A stretch of 64,000 nucleotides of DNA from Notolepis coatsorum (lineage: Eukaryota > Chordata > Actinopteri > Aulopiformes > Paralepididae): NCBI GenBank assembly GCA_963971535.1, contig OZ020591.1, forward strand, positions 20,415,790-20,479,789, given 5' to 3'. The notes beneath the pieces are model-generated. The model worked only from the letters and a program-made list of their open reading frames with translations, did no database searches and had not been told where the DNA came from. Shown piece after piece: positions 44,284 through 55,534 of the stretch (position 1 is the first letter of the stretch; every line of letters begins with the position of its first letter). Made by a program: the position numbers and the translations under genes.

Positions 44284-46217
44284 GAGGTGTGATAGGTGTG
44301 ATAGGTGTGATAGGTGTGATAGGTGTGAGAGGTGTGAGAGGTGTGAAAGGTGTGAGAGGTGTGATAGGTGTGATAGGTGTGAGAGGTGTGATAGGTGTGA
44401 TAGGTGTGATAGGTGTGAGACGTGTGAGAGGTGTGATAGGTGTGAGAGGTGTGATCGGTGTGAGAGGTGTGATAGGTGGGATCGGTGTGAGAGGTGTGAT
44501 AGGTGTGAGAGGTGTGATAGGTGTGATAGGTGTGATAGGTGTGAGAGGTGTGATAGGTGTGAGAGGTGTGATAGGTATGAGAGGTGTGATAGGTGGGATC
44601 GGTGTGAGAGGTGTGAGAGGTGTGAGAGGTGTGATAGGTGTGATAGGTGTGAGAGGTGTGATAGGTGGGATCGGTGTGAGAGGTGTGAGAGGTGTGAGAG
44701 GTGTGATAGGTGGGATAGGTGTGATAGGTGTGAGAGGTGTGATAGGTGTGATAGGTGTGAGAGGTGTGAGAGGTGTGATAGGTGTGAGAGGTGTGATAGG
44801 TGTGATAGGTGTGAGAGGTGTGATAGGTGTGAGAGGTGTGATCGGTGTGAGAGGTGTGATAGGTGTGATAGGTGTGAGAGGTGTGATAGGTGTGAGAGGT
44901 GTGATCAGTGTGAGAGGTGTGAGAGGTGTGATAGGTGTGAGAGGTGTGATAGGTGTGAGAGGTGTGATAGGTGTGATAGGTGGGATCGGTGTGAGAGGTG
45001 TGATAGGTGGGATAGGTGTGATAGGTGTGATAGGTGTGAGAGGTGTGATAGGTGTGATAGGTGTGATAGGTGTGAGAGGTGTGATAGGTGTGATAGGTGT
45101 GATAGGTGGGATAGGTGTGATAGGTGTGAGAGGTGTGATAGGTGTGAGAGGTGTGATAGGTGTGATAGGTGTGATAGGTGTGATAGGTGGGATCGGTGTG
45201 AGAGGTGTGATAGGTGTGAGAGGTGTGAGAGGTGTGATAGGTGTGATAGGTGTGAGAGGTGTGATAGGTGTGATAGGTGTGAGAGGTGTGATAGGTGTGA
45301 GAGGTGTGAGAGGTGTGAAAGGTGTGAGAGGTGTGATAGGTGTGATAGGTGTGAGAGGTGTGATAGGTGTGATAGGTGTGATAGGTGTGAGACGTGTGAG
45401 AGGTGTGATAGGTGTGAGAGGTGTGATCGGTGTGAGAGGTGTGATAGGTGGGATCGGTGTGAGAGGTGTGATAGGTGTGAGAGGTGTGATAGGTGTGATA
45501 GGTGTGAGAGGTGTGAGAGGTGTGATAGGTGTGAGAGGTGTGATAGGTGTGATAGGTATGAGAGGTGTGATAGGTGGGATCGGTGTGAGAGGTGTGAGAG
45601 GTGTGATAGGTGTGAGAGGTGTGATAGGTGTGATAGGTGTGAGAGGTGTGATAGGTGGGATCGGTGTGAGAGGTGTGAGAGGTGTGAGAGGTGTGATAGG
45701 TGGGATAGGTGTGATAGGTGTGAGAGGTGTGATAGGTGTGATAGGTGTGAGAGGTGTGAGAGGTGTGAGAGGTGTGATAGGTGTGATAGGTGTGAGAGGT
45801 GTGATAGGTGTGATAGGTGTGAGAGGTGTGATAGGTGTGAGAGGTGTGATCGGTGTGAGAGGTGTGATAGGTGTGATAGGTGTGAGAGGTGTGATAGGTG
45901 TGAGAGGTGTGATCAGTGTGAGAGGTGTGAGAGGTGTGATAGGTGTGAGAGGTGTGATAGGTGTGAGAGGTGTGCTAGGTGTGATAGGTGGGATCGGTGT
46001 GAGAGGTGTGATAGGTGTGATAGGTGTGATAGGTGTGATAGGTGTGAGAGGTGTGATAGGTGTGATAGGTGTGATAGGTGTGAGAGGTGTGATAGGTGTG
46101 ATAGGTGTGATAGGTGTGAGAGGTGTGATCAGTGTGAGAGGTGTGATAGGTGTGATAGGTGTGATAGGTGTGAGAGGTGTGATAGGTGGGATCGGTGTGA
46201 TAGGTGTGAGAGGTGTT
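44284..46217 (+). repeat. 9-bp minisatellite (GGTGTGATA/GGTGTGAGA), about 215 units
   Basis: Units are GGTGTGATA and GGTGTGAGA with rarer GGTGGGATC, GGTGTGATC and GGTGTGAAA. Rare variants recur about 1 kb apart: the GACGTG variant at 44420 and 45392 (972 bp) and the GATCAGTG variant at 44905 and 45913 (1008 bp). The array is therefore partly two copies of a roughly 1-kb block. The 669-codon frame (VIGVRGV) is forced by the period and is not a credible gene. Confidence 0.97.
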
Positions 46218-46329
46218 AGCTTTTTATGGGTTTTCTTGCTAAAGCTTGCTTGATATTGCCTTCAGTGATATACTGACTGGATTTAGTCTGGAAATATGCT
46301 TGGATTACCTGCTTGGATAAACAAACAAG

Positions 46330-48292
46330 CCTGCTAGGAGCAGCCAGCTAACACCAGGCCAGGCCAGGCCCAGGCTCCAGCAGCAGCCAGCTACCACCAG
46401 GCCAGGCCCTGCAGCAGCTCAGGCCAACCGGGCTAGTAGTAGCCTAGCTGCTACCAGCCATCACCACCAGGCCAGCCCCAGCCTACCAGCTACCAGCCAC
46501 CAGGCCAGGCCAGGCCCAGGCTCCAGCAGCAGCCAGCTACCACCAGGCCAGGCCCTGCAGCAGCTCAGGCCAAACGGGCTAGTAGTAGCCTAGCTGCTAC
46601 CAGCCATCACCACCAGGCCAGCCCCAGCCTACCAGCTACCAGCCACCAGGCCAGGCCAGGCCAGGCCCAGGCTCCAGCAGCAGCCAGCTACCACCAGGTC
46701 AGGCCCTGCAGCAGCTCAGGCCAAACAGGCTAGTAGTAGCCTAGCTGCTACCAGCCATCACCACCAGGCCAGCCCCAGCCTACCAGCTACCAGCCACCAG
46801 GCCAGGCCAGGCCCAGGCTCCAGCAGCAGCCAGCTACCACCAGGCCAGGCCCTGCAGCAGCTCAGGCCAACCGGGCTAGTAGTAGCCTAGCTGCTACCAG
46901 CCATCACCACCAGGCCAGCCCCAGCCTACCAGCTACCAGCCACCAGGCCAGGCCAGGCCCAGGCTCCAGCAGCAGCCAGCTACCACCAGGCCAGGCCCTG
47001 CAGCAGCTCAGGCCAAACGGGCTAGTAGTAGCCTAGCTGCTACCAGCCATCACCACCAGGCCAGCCCCAGCCTACCAGCTACCAGCCACCAGGCCAGGCC
47101 AGGCCAGGCCAGGCCCAGGCTCCAGCAGCAGCCAGCTACCACCAGGCCAGGCCCTGCAGCAGCTCAGCCTAGCTGCTACCAGGCATCACCACCAGGCCAG
47201 CCCCAGCCTACCAGCTACCAGCCACCAGGCCAGGCCAGGCCCAGGCTCCAGCAGCAGCCAGCTACCACCAGGCCAGGCCCTGCAGCAGCTCAGGCCAAAC
47301 AGGCTAGTAGTAGCCTAGCTGCTACCAGCCATCACCACCAGGCCAGCCCCAGCCTACCAGCTACCAGCCACCAGGCCAGGCCAGGCCCAGGCTCCAGCAG
47401 CAGCCAGCTACCACCAGGCCAGGCCCTGCAGCAGCTCAGGCCAAACGGGCTAGTAGTAGCCTAGCTGCTACCAGCCATCACCACCAGGCCAGCCCCAGCC
47501 TACCAGCTACCAGCCCAGGCCAGGCCAGGCCAGGCCCAGGCTCCAGCAGCAGCCAGCTACCACCAGGCCAGGCCCTGCAGCAGCTCAGCCTAGCTGCTAC
47601 CAGCCATCACCACCAGGCCAGCCCCAGCCTACCAGCTACCAGCCACCAGGCCAGGCCAGGCCCAGGCTCCAGCAGCAGCCAGCTACCACCAGGCCAGGCC
47701 CTGCAGCAGCTCAGGCCAAACAGGCTAGTAGTAGCCTAGCTGCTACCAGCCATCACCACCAGGCCAGCCCCAGCCTACCAGCTACCAGCCACCAGGCCAG
47801 GCCAGGCCCAGGCTCCAGCAGCAGCCAGCTACCACCAGGCCAGGCCCTGCAGCAGCTCAGGCCAAACGGGCTAGTAGTAGCCTAGCTGCTACCAGCCATC
47901 ACCACCAGGCCAGCCCCAGCCTACCAGCTACCAGCCACCAGGCCAGGCCAGGCCAGGCCAGGCCCAGGCTCCAGCAGCAGCCAGCTACCACCAGGCCAGG
48001 CCCTGCAGCAGCTCAGCCTAGCTGCTACCAGCCATCACCACCAGGCCAGCCCCAGCCTACCAGCTACCAGCCACCAGGCCAGGCCAGGCCCAGGCTCCAG
48101 CAGCAGCCAGCTACCACCAGGCCAGGCCCTGCAGCAGCTCAGGCCAAACAGGCTAGTAGTAGCCTAGCTGCTACCAGCCATCACCACCAGGCCAGCCCCA
48201 GCCTACCAGCTACCAGCCACCAGGCCAGGCCAGGCCCAGGCTCCAGCAGCAGCCAGCTACCACCAGGCCAGGCCCTGCAGCAGCTCAGGCCA
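46330..48292 (+). repeat. GC-rich minisatellite of about 140 bp, about 14 copies
   Basis: CCCAGGCTCCAGCAGCAGCC recurs about 14 times between 46370 and 48255, each followed by GCTACCACCAGGCCAGGCCC. Long units carry GGCTAGTAGTAGCC and short units lack it. CCAGG runs within the unit also vary in number. Neither strand shows a credible gene. Confidence 0.95.
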
Positions 48293-48343
48293 GACTCCTC
48301 TTCCTCTTCCCCCTCCTCCTCCTCCCTCTCTTGGCATGTGAAC

Positions 48344-49200
48344 TAGTGGTCTGCAAGGGCCTTGAAATAAAGCCTGAGCCCTGCCCGAGCCCTTGAACTT
48401 CAGGCCCTGCCCGAAAATAAGCACGACTGTAAATAATATTTTAAGCCCTAGCCCGCTGAAAACCCGAAAAAAATTATTATTATTATTATTATTAAAATAT
48501 AATTTTTTTTGTATTTGTTTTAAATATTCGAAACACGGTTTTATATGAACGTAATAAATAAACAAAACTAAGAAGCATTTACATAGCCTGTTTCGCAAAG
48601 TTGCCGTCTCTCCCAGTGCTCGCTTATATCTCTGACTCACACATCAGCCTCGTAAAACGTATTGAAGGCTATAGAATCTTCTTTGACACACACACACGAC
48701 ACACAATAGCCTACTCAGTCAAACAAACAAACAGAAAACAGAAATCAGATTTCGAGCAGAGCAACGTAATGAAAATCACAACAAAACAGGTAGCGAGTCG
48801 AGACCCAGCAAATAATAACATCACTCACCAGACGTCAGCAACGCGTTGAACACCGTTAACAAAACCGGCTACATACATCCCAAGAACAAATTAAAACGTT
48901 CGCCAACTGGCTATATTCCAACACAACCAATCGAGTTGAACTTGTCCCCTAGCTGAGTTCTCCCTGCGCGCTGCAGTAATTACATCCAAATGTTTCTCTG
49001 GCGCAAAAGAGAAAGCGAATCTTAAAACGAAGGTTATCCTATAACCCTAGTTATATAAAAAAGAAAAAAAAAAGAAAAAAAAAAAAACGGCAGTGCCCGG
49101 GCCCGGCCGAGCCCGAATTATTTATTAAAAAAAAAGCCCTACCCAGCCCGAACCCGCCGGGCCGGGCCCCGTCGGGCCTGGGCAAGGTTGCAGTGCACTA
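48344..49200. mobile_element. Non-autonomous hAT, family A copy 1
   Basis: The ends are TAGTGGTCTGCAAGGGCC and, inverted, TAGTGCACTGCAACCTTGCC. The 8-bp flanks atgtgaac (48336-48343) and atgtcaac (49201-49208) agree at seven of eight. Sub-terminal GCCCGAGCCCTGCCCGA and its inverse GGGCCGGGCCCCG are typical hAT hairpins. It has no transposase. A short (ATT)n of about 8 units lies near 48472-48493. Confidence 0.85.
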
Positions 49201-49814
49201 ATGTCAACCTCCGGGCCGCTGATAACCTGAAACAAAAGTAGGTGGAAAAACACGGCCTGCGTTAGCATACCTCTCCATGCTGTCATGCCTCCTGTCTAGC
49301 GGATACGGTGACGCGTCATACAGGAGTCATACAGGAGTCACCAGCTCATACAGGAGTCATACAGGCATACATGCATAGTTGCATATACATAGTGTTGTGG
49401 AAATATATTATCATGTTCTTATATATCTGTGTTGAGATATCATGTTATACAGCTTGACTTTCAGTATGACCAGGTTGACTGGTTGATGTGTGTGTCTCTT
49501 TAAAGGGGCTATGCGTTATAAATGTCATTTTTCAGTCTCTAGCATTGTATTATAGTAATAGGAGTTCGTATCAATGTGTTTTTGGGCCTAAATACTATAT
49601 TGACGAATTCCTCAGCTACAGCCCATCCCCTGTTTGCCTCTAGTAAATCAGGTCATGTTGATTTGACGAGCTGGGCAACGTCACAGGGCGCTGTTTATAG
49701 CGCAAGGTGATGTGATTGGCTGTGTGGTTTTACCTAATGCCCGCCTCCATTCTTGGTACCTGGAGCCGATACAACCTGGAAACAGAAATTGCCGTCACTC
49801 GCCTCAATTTCACG

Positions 49815-50448
49815 ATGAGCAGCAAACCCCGCAGATGTAATGTTCCTGGTTGTAGAGCTACCGAGAAGTCTTTGCACAGTTTCCCCGTTGATGCCGAACT
49901 TCGCCAACAATGGAACAAGTTCCTTTTTGGTGACCCTCCAAGTTCCGTTGCAACGTCTAATACTCGGGTTTGTACTGCACATTTCTCCGCCGACGACGTC
50001 ACCAATCAAGGTATTTTTGATGCTGGAGTGGTCTCCATGTTGGTGCTAACCAAAAGAGCTGTGCCTTCAATACGCGACCCGACACAAGAAATAGTAAGTA
50101 GATATGTCGTGTGAGATATGTTATCATAAATACCATCTAACGTTATAGTAACTGCTGCTCTTTATAAAGTAACGTTATAGAAAACTATTGAAGCAAGCTA
50201 GTCATAACTTCTAAATAAAAGAACACAACTAGTGAGAGGTAAACAAGGTAACGTTATATTTAGTGGCTTGTATTATATTGTAATTGATTTACGATTTGGT
50301 AACTCTTAGGCCACCACAAGTTCCAGCGGCAATGTACGCCTTTCTCCTGCTTCAAGGGACTTCAGTTGCCAGACAGACAACCCAAAGATTCGTTCTGTTG
50401 GTACACAGCTTTCTATGAAAACACTTCGTTCGCATGTCAAGAGTCAAG
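49815..50448 (+). CDS. THAP-domain protein, first two exons (probably Kolobok-derived)
   Basis: Exon 1 (49815-50093) starts MSSKPRRCNVPGC and gives the full THAP zinc finger. It has a C-x4-C pair at residues 8 and 13, LHSFP, the Trp of QQWNKFLFG, VCTAHF (C-x2-H) near residue 57 and the closing AVPSI. It ends at a GTAAGT donor in phase 0. Exon 2 (50310-50448) follows CTCTTAG and reads ATTSSSGNVRLSPASRDF, CQTDNPKI and SVGTQLSMKTLRSHV, ending at GTAGGT. THAP fingers bind DNA. The order THAP, CQTD, SVGTQLS..TLR.H resembles many fish THAP proteins related to Kolobok transposases. No later exon is found, so the gene is incomplete. An upstream in-frame ATG at 49716 lies outside the THAP homology. 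Confidence 0.65.
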
Positions 50449-50539
50449 GTAGGTTTGTAACTCAGTGTGATGTAATGTAATAATGTGTAATAATGTGACC
50501 CAGAATTGTTTAGATTGGCCCCCTTCACCCACCGCTTTC

Positions 50540-50660
50540 ACCCAAAGCTGTAAAGGAATGTGGATTGTTTGTATAGTGTCCCCCCCCCCCCCCCCCCACC
50601 TCCAATGTAAATTACCCAGTATGGTTGTCAATATACAGTATATATACAGTATATACAGTC
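50540..50660 (+). repeat. Scrap of the 42.3-kb LINE family
   Basis: CCCAAAGCTGTAAAGGAATGTG matches 42988-43009 apart from its last bases. It is followed by the same order of C-run and GGTTGTCAATAT-like text as at 43165. It is only a short remnant. Confidence 0.55.
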
Positions 50661-50745
50661 AAATGTATATACTCCCTTTTCTTGACTCCTTCAGTATCAC
50701 AAACAGTACTGTATTTGCAAATCAAATTTAGCTCTAGTGTGGTAA

Positions 50746-50965
50746 GTAACTAATAGTGCAATTAATCAACTTACCAATCGGAAACGATGTAACGTAAGCC
50801 TCGATCGCTGTTGTTTGGGGGTTAGTGTCAGTACAATCTAACGTTAGTGAGTGTGTGTTTTCGACGGGCCGCGCGCGACAGAAGTACACAACTATTATAT
50901 AACAGTAAGTAACTAATAGTGCAATTAATCAACTTACCAATCGGAAACGATGTAATGTAAGCCTC
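50746..50965 (+). repeat. Direct repeat of about 60 bp, 157 bp apart
   Basis: AGTAACTAATAGTGCAATTA, continuing to ATGTAACGTAAGCCTCG, occurs at about 50746 and again at about 50903 with one or two differences. Both copies are inside the TTAA element. Confidence 0.85.
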
Positions 50966-51699
50966 GCTGTAGCAAATCGCCTTCTTCTTCTTCTTCGGGA
51001 TCAAACTGTGGGTCGCTCTCTGGATCCCAAACATAATGTACATCCATGTTGTATTAGTTAGTAAAATCGGTATATGTTTTTGCGTGTCGAAATAAAAACC
51101 TGAAACCTAAGACCTCAGACCTCTACCTGGATGGAATGACGGGGAGATGGGCGGAGCTATTTGGTGGGTGGCTGTCACTCAAAGTGTGGGTGGAGCCAAG
51201 CCAATAATAGCCTGATTTCATGAGGCTGAAAAATGCTGGTTTTGAGTACAAGATTAGAAATATAAAACAATGATTATTTTTGGAATAAAAATTACACATG
51301 TGTTACATAGACTCACAGGAAGTGTGTAAAGTTGCCCAAATAGTGCTAGGAATAGCACTGCATGACACCTTTAAGAACACACTGACATCCCACCAGTCAT
51401 AACAAAGTTGTTGTTGCTCCCAGTGACTGAGAACCATTTTTGTTTACCTTCGTCATCATATCTGATATATTATGTTATGTCTGACAACTGTGTATTTGGC
51501 ATACGTGTGAACAGCGATCTGGGTCAGTCTATGGCCAGACGCTAGTGGGTTAACATATATTGTCTCTGACTATAGACTGTCCTTTCAGACGTGGCCACGG
51601 TGAAATAACCTTTCTTCTTATTGTTAATAAACTTTTCTATTATTAATAATGATTTGTAAACGGCTCATCGTTTAGTCCTTTAATATTTCCCATTACAGA

Positions 51700-53310
51700 T
51701 GGCGACGAGTGAAATTATGGGATATTTTTTTTAACTAGTTTATTAGATTTTAAAGCGATGGGAGTCGAGGTGGCCGCGGAACGGGCTCTGCAGACAGGGT
51801 GAATCTTGGGTTTCCAGGGAAGCGCTTTCCTGTCTCAAACTCCTCTGCGCATTGGGGGGGGGAGAGAACCAGCTGCGCCGTCCGTTTGGCTGTCACCTCC
51901 GGCTTGAACCTTGGGAACGCGTGGTGAACATTCGGTGAGCTGTTGGCATTCTGTTTAAAGCGGTTTTGTTTTGCATCTATAAAGTAGTTAGGTTACGATT
52001 AGATTAGGGCGTCTAGGTTGACCAGATAGCGTATGACACAGAGTGGTGATTGCCGACGAGCAGTCCAGGGGAGAAATAATATCTCTTGCCTCAAATCCTC
52101 CGAGATAATACAGGAGAAGGGGGACGCCTGTCTACGACTGTCTTGTCAACTCTGACAGGTAAACCTATGGGGATGCGAGTGGGATATTGAAGTGGGGTTC
52201 TGGGTCAAGTGGGTGTCTAACATTAGAACATAGTTTTTCTTTTTGTGTGTAACCCTCTTGTTTTCCTCTGACCACTTGGATTTAAAGGGTACGTTCTGGT
52301 CATTAGTGAGAATTACATTTGTATCCGATAAGGTAGGCGTGTGCAAAATGTACTGTGAGCATGTTGGGAATTACAAGAGTTCATGCAATAAGTCCCACTA
52401 TTTAGACACAAGGCGTGGGTTATCTTTTAGGCACTGATTCTGTTTTTTTTGGGTTGTTGTTCTTTCACAAGGAGGCGGGAAGTGAGTCCGTGCATGGGGA
52501 ATACCAAGAGGAGAGACAGGTGCTGTGTTGTGTGATTAGTTTCTACCACCTATCTGGTCAAACTGCAGTTTTTCTGAAAAGAAATAGGATAGGGCGTTGT
52601 TAATACGCTGTTTCACAGAGCTTTTTTCCCCCGAGTGCTTAGAGGAAACAAATTTTTTGGGGGCCACATATTTTTATTTTTGTTTTGTTTTGTTTTTGTC
52701 TGTTAAGGAAAAAAGAGCGTGTTAAAAAATGGGGCAGCTTGCGGCCTGTATGTGGAAGGGGGGTGTGAGGGAAGAAGCTAACACTTTGTTCTCTTTCTCT
52801 TCTCCCACGACGGTGTGCCCGGGGATTGACTCCGGGCTCGGTGCCTTTCCGTGTGCGTCACAGGCTGTCCCGCCGCGTCATCGGCCTCGCCGACGACCAT
52901 CAACTCCGGAGCGACCACCACCCGCAACGGTCTGGCCTGTGTCAACGGCCACACACGGGGCTGGATCAATAACAGCAGATGAATTGGCCAGGCAATTAGA
53001 GATGCTGAGGCTGCATGCTCAGGAGCTGACGGAGCGGTCACAATTGTCGCTGATAACAACGGTCGGACAATCACAGTTAGCCCTGGTGAGAACTGTCTCA
53101 CAGCTTGGGCAGAGCATCCCGAGGGGGATCCCGAGAAAGAGGCAGCGCAAACCTGCTGGTGTTTGTTTTATATGCGGCCAGGACGGTCATTGGCAGAGGG
53201 ATTGTGCCTATAGGGTTGAGAGGAAAAAGGCACAATGGCGTGCGGAGTTGCAAGGCGGGACCGGCCCTCAGCGCATTGACTGGACGCACGGCGGGGAGGC
53301 ATCGACCTGA
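51700..53310 (+). pseudogene. Retrovirus-like leader and gag relic
   Basis: TGGCGACGAG at 51700 is complementary to the 3' end of tRNA-Ser(GCU) and follows an LTR-like end by two bases. After a leader of about 1 kb, an open frame at 52729-53310 starts MGQLAACMWK and ends with one retroviral zinc knuckle, CFICGQDGHWQRDC (C-x2-C-x4-H-x4-C). The Met-Gly start and single knuckle fit a gamma/epsilon-type endogenous retrovirus gag, much shorter than usual. No pol, env or second LTR is seen. It is a broken fossil of undetermined age. Confidence 0.6.
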
Positions 53311-55090
53311 GGACATGATGATGGCAGGCAGAGTATAGCGCACACACATGCTTACATGCACGCACGCTATGAGAAGGGGAGAAGACAATTCTAGTTGAAA
53401 TGCAATTTTTCATGGGATATTTATGTAAAGGGCAGAAAACAATTCTAGTTGAAATGCAATTTTTCATTAGATATTTCCACTGAAAAACCCTATCAGATTT
53501 ATAACAGAGTGTCATAGAAGAGCACAGTGTACATTGAGGTCTGCACACAGCAAAGTGCTGATCGATAGAAATACAGGTACAGAAATCTACTAAGACCGGC
53601 CATGTAAACAAATCACTGACAATGGCCCTTCTGAATGTTAGATCATTGAGCAACAAATCTTTCTTAATCAATGATCTGATAACTGAAAGTAGTTTGCAAT
53701 GCATGTTCCTAGTTGAGACCGGCTAGGTGGCATTCTTTTTTATAAACGCAGGGTTTGTTATCACTTCTCCCCAATACAGAAGAGGACTGTTTTTTCTCAT
53801 CATCACATTGTACCAGCCACCAAAATACTCATCAATATTTACATAAATTAACACTTATGTCTGTGATCAATACATAGAACTATCCTACGGGTCGAATGTG
53901 TTGTTTTTGTACAGCACAGATACAGTACAGTAGCATGCAATGGTGAAGAGGAGGGCAGTAGAAAATAAAACAGGCATATGGTCAGAGATACGAGCATGTA
54001 TCACGTAGAGAGACGACACTAGGTCTAAAAGGACCCAATGGAATTATGTGCGCTATCATACAATAAATAAATCGATTAATTGCCGCGAGGATTGAAATGA
54101 ATGCAATGATTTTGAGCTTGCCTATAGCAACGCCAGCCACATATAGCTTAACTACATTTCTCAATAGTGTTGTTCCTTTTAACCGAGTAGCGTTATGGGT
54201 AGTGTAACGTTTGTTGTTTTTTAGACCCAAGTGGTTACTCGCTACTGCCGGAGAAACTGGACTGCTAACGTTCGGTGGTGCTCGTTCAGTGATAACAACA
54301 TTAGCTAAATAGCTAACAAAATGAATACAATGTATAGCGTGGTTGCGACACAGAATAACGTTAATACAATTACATGCATCATCGTTTACAATAAACGGGT
54401 GGGGCTGGTCAAAGGACTGACAATGGGGACAAGTTAAACATGAATCAATTTATTATAACGGGTAGTTTTCGGGTCGTGCCTACACACCACAGGGCTACTA
54501 TTCTAGGATATACGGATTTGACGCTTCCTCCTCATCGTTGATTGCCTGTAGTAGCTGCATCTAACGTTAGTAGCTAACGTTAAAACGAACCTAAAGTTAG
54601 TTGTTCACCAACAATCTCAACATTTGTTTTATAATTGGCTCAAAAACACAGAACCGGACGAGACAAGTTGTTCGCGCATAGGATAATCACACAACAATAC
54701 TTCCGGTCGGGTCGGTGGGCTCCAAAATAAAAGTCCAAAACACAGCGTTTTCCTCCGCGAGTACTCAAGTACATCATGTGACCCAGGATGGCCTCTCTGC
54801 AACACGAATAGCAGTATGGGTGGTTAAAAGAACTTGAAACGGACCTAACTGTAATCCGCTGTTGATAGTGAAAACACCATATAAAACTAGTTTATCCTGT
54901 GCTGAAGTCTCCATTCCAATAGAGCTAGTGTATATTTTGGTCTTTATTTTGGTTATGGTTCCACTACCTTTTTATTTATGAGGTTTCCAGTTTGTTTCCT
55001 CACACTTTATTAACATTTTGTACATGGTACTGCGGGGCAAGGTACATTAATAATACATGTACATGTTAAAAGGATGACAAAAAGCCAGAC
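53311..55090. other. Unassigned DNA
   Basis: A direct repeat of GACAATTCTAGTTGAAATGC occurs at about 53384 and again about 50 bp later. Several TAACGTTA-type motifs lie near 54300-54600. I see no gene or repeat boundary. Confidence 0.4.
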
Positions 55091-55534
55091 AGAGGGCTCA
55101 AGTCAAGTCAAGTCAAGTCAAGAGTTTTATTTGTCACGGCATACGAGTATACAATGAAATGCGGGTGGTCTTGCCCGCAACGATGTGCAATACAGTGGGT
55201 ACAACATATAATAGAATCCAATACAAAAAAAATTGTGCAATAACAGGTAACAGGTAACATGGTGTGACATCAAAATCGGTATCTGTACATAGTTATTTAC
55301 AGAGCATATAGGACATGCTAGGTACCTTTGGTAGTGCAATACACTGTTACTGTTGCTAATACTGATTTAAAGTGGCCTTTCCTTTTGGCAATAAGTGTGA
55401 GTGTGTGCGCATGAGTGTGTGCCCGCTCATGTTGAAGTGTTAAAGTGGCTGCTAGTGTGTGAGCGTGCACAGCGTGCGTGTCGTGTGTGTGCTCATGTGT
55501 GCTTATGTGTGGATAGTTCAGTGTTCTGTGGTAC

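Larger units (their letters stand above)
49504..51370 (+). mobile_element. Kolobok-like DNA element with THAP exons
   Basis: It is flanked by TTAA at 49500-49503 and 51371-51374. The left end AGGGGCTATGCG and the inverted right end AGGTGTCATGC agree at about 8 of 11 positions. It carries two spliced exons coding for a THAP zinc finger and the following linker (49815-50448). Kolobok transposons use TTAA sites and encode THAP domains, so I assign it there; piggyBac also uses TTAA but has no THAP. The catalytic part is missing, replaced by a LINE scrap (about 50540-50650) and a direct repeat at 50748/50904. Confidence 0.6.
49393..51697 (+). repeat. Retrovirus-like LTR interrupted by a TTAA element
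   Basis: Candidate LTR sequence runs from TGTTGTGGAAATATATT at about 49393 to the TTAA element, and from 51375 to CCCATTACA at 51697. The second part carries TTAATAAACTTTTC near 51610, a likely poly(A) signal. The right end is set by the primer site that follows. The left end is a guess, since no second LTR is in the window. Confidence 0.4.

Noticed and set aside
44244-46253. 669-codon GVIGVRGV protein
   Set aside because: A 9-bp period without stops forces it. There is no start context or unique domain.
51377-51697. Host promoter reading
   Set aside because: The AATAAA, the CA end and the adjoining tRNA-Ser-like site fit an LTR better.
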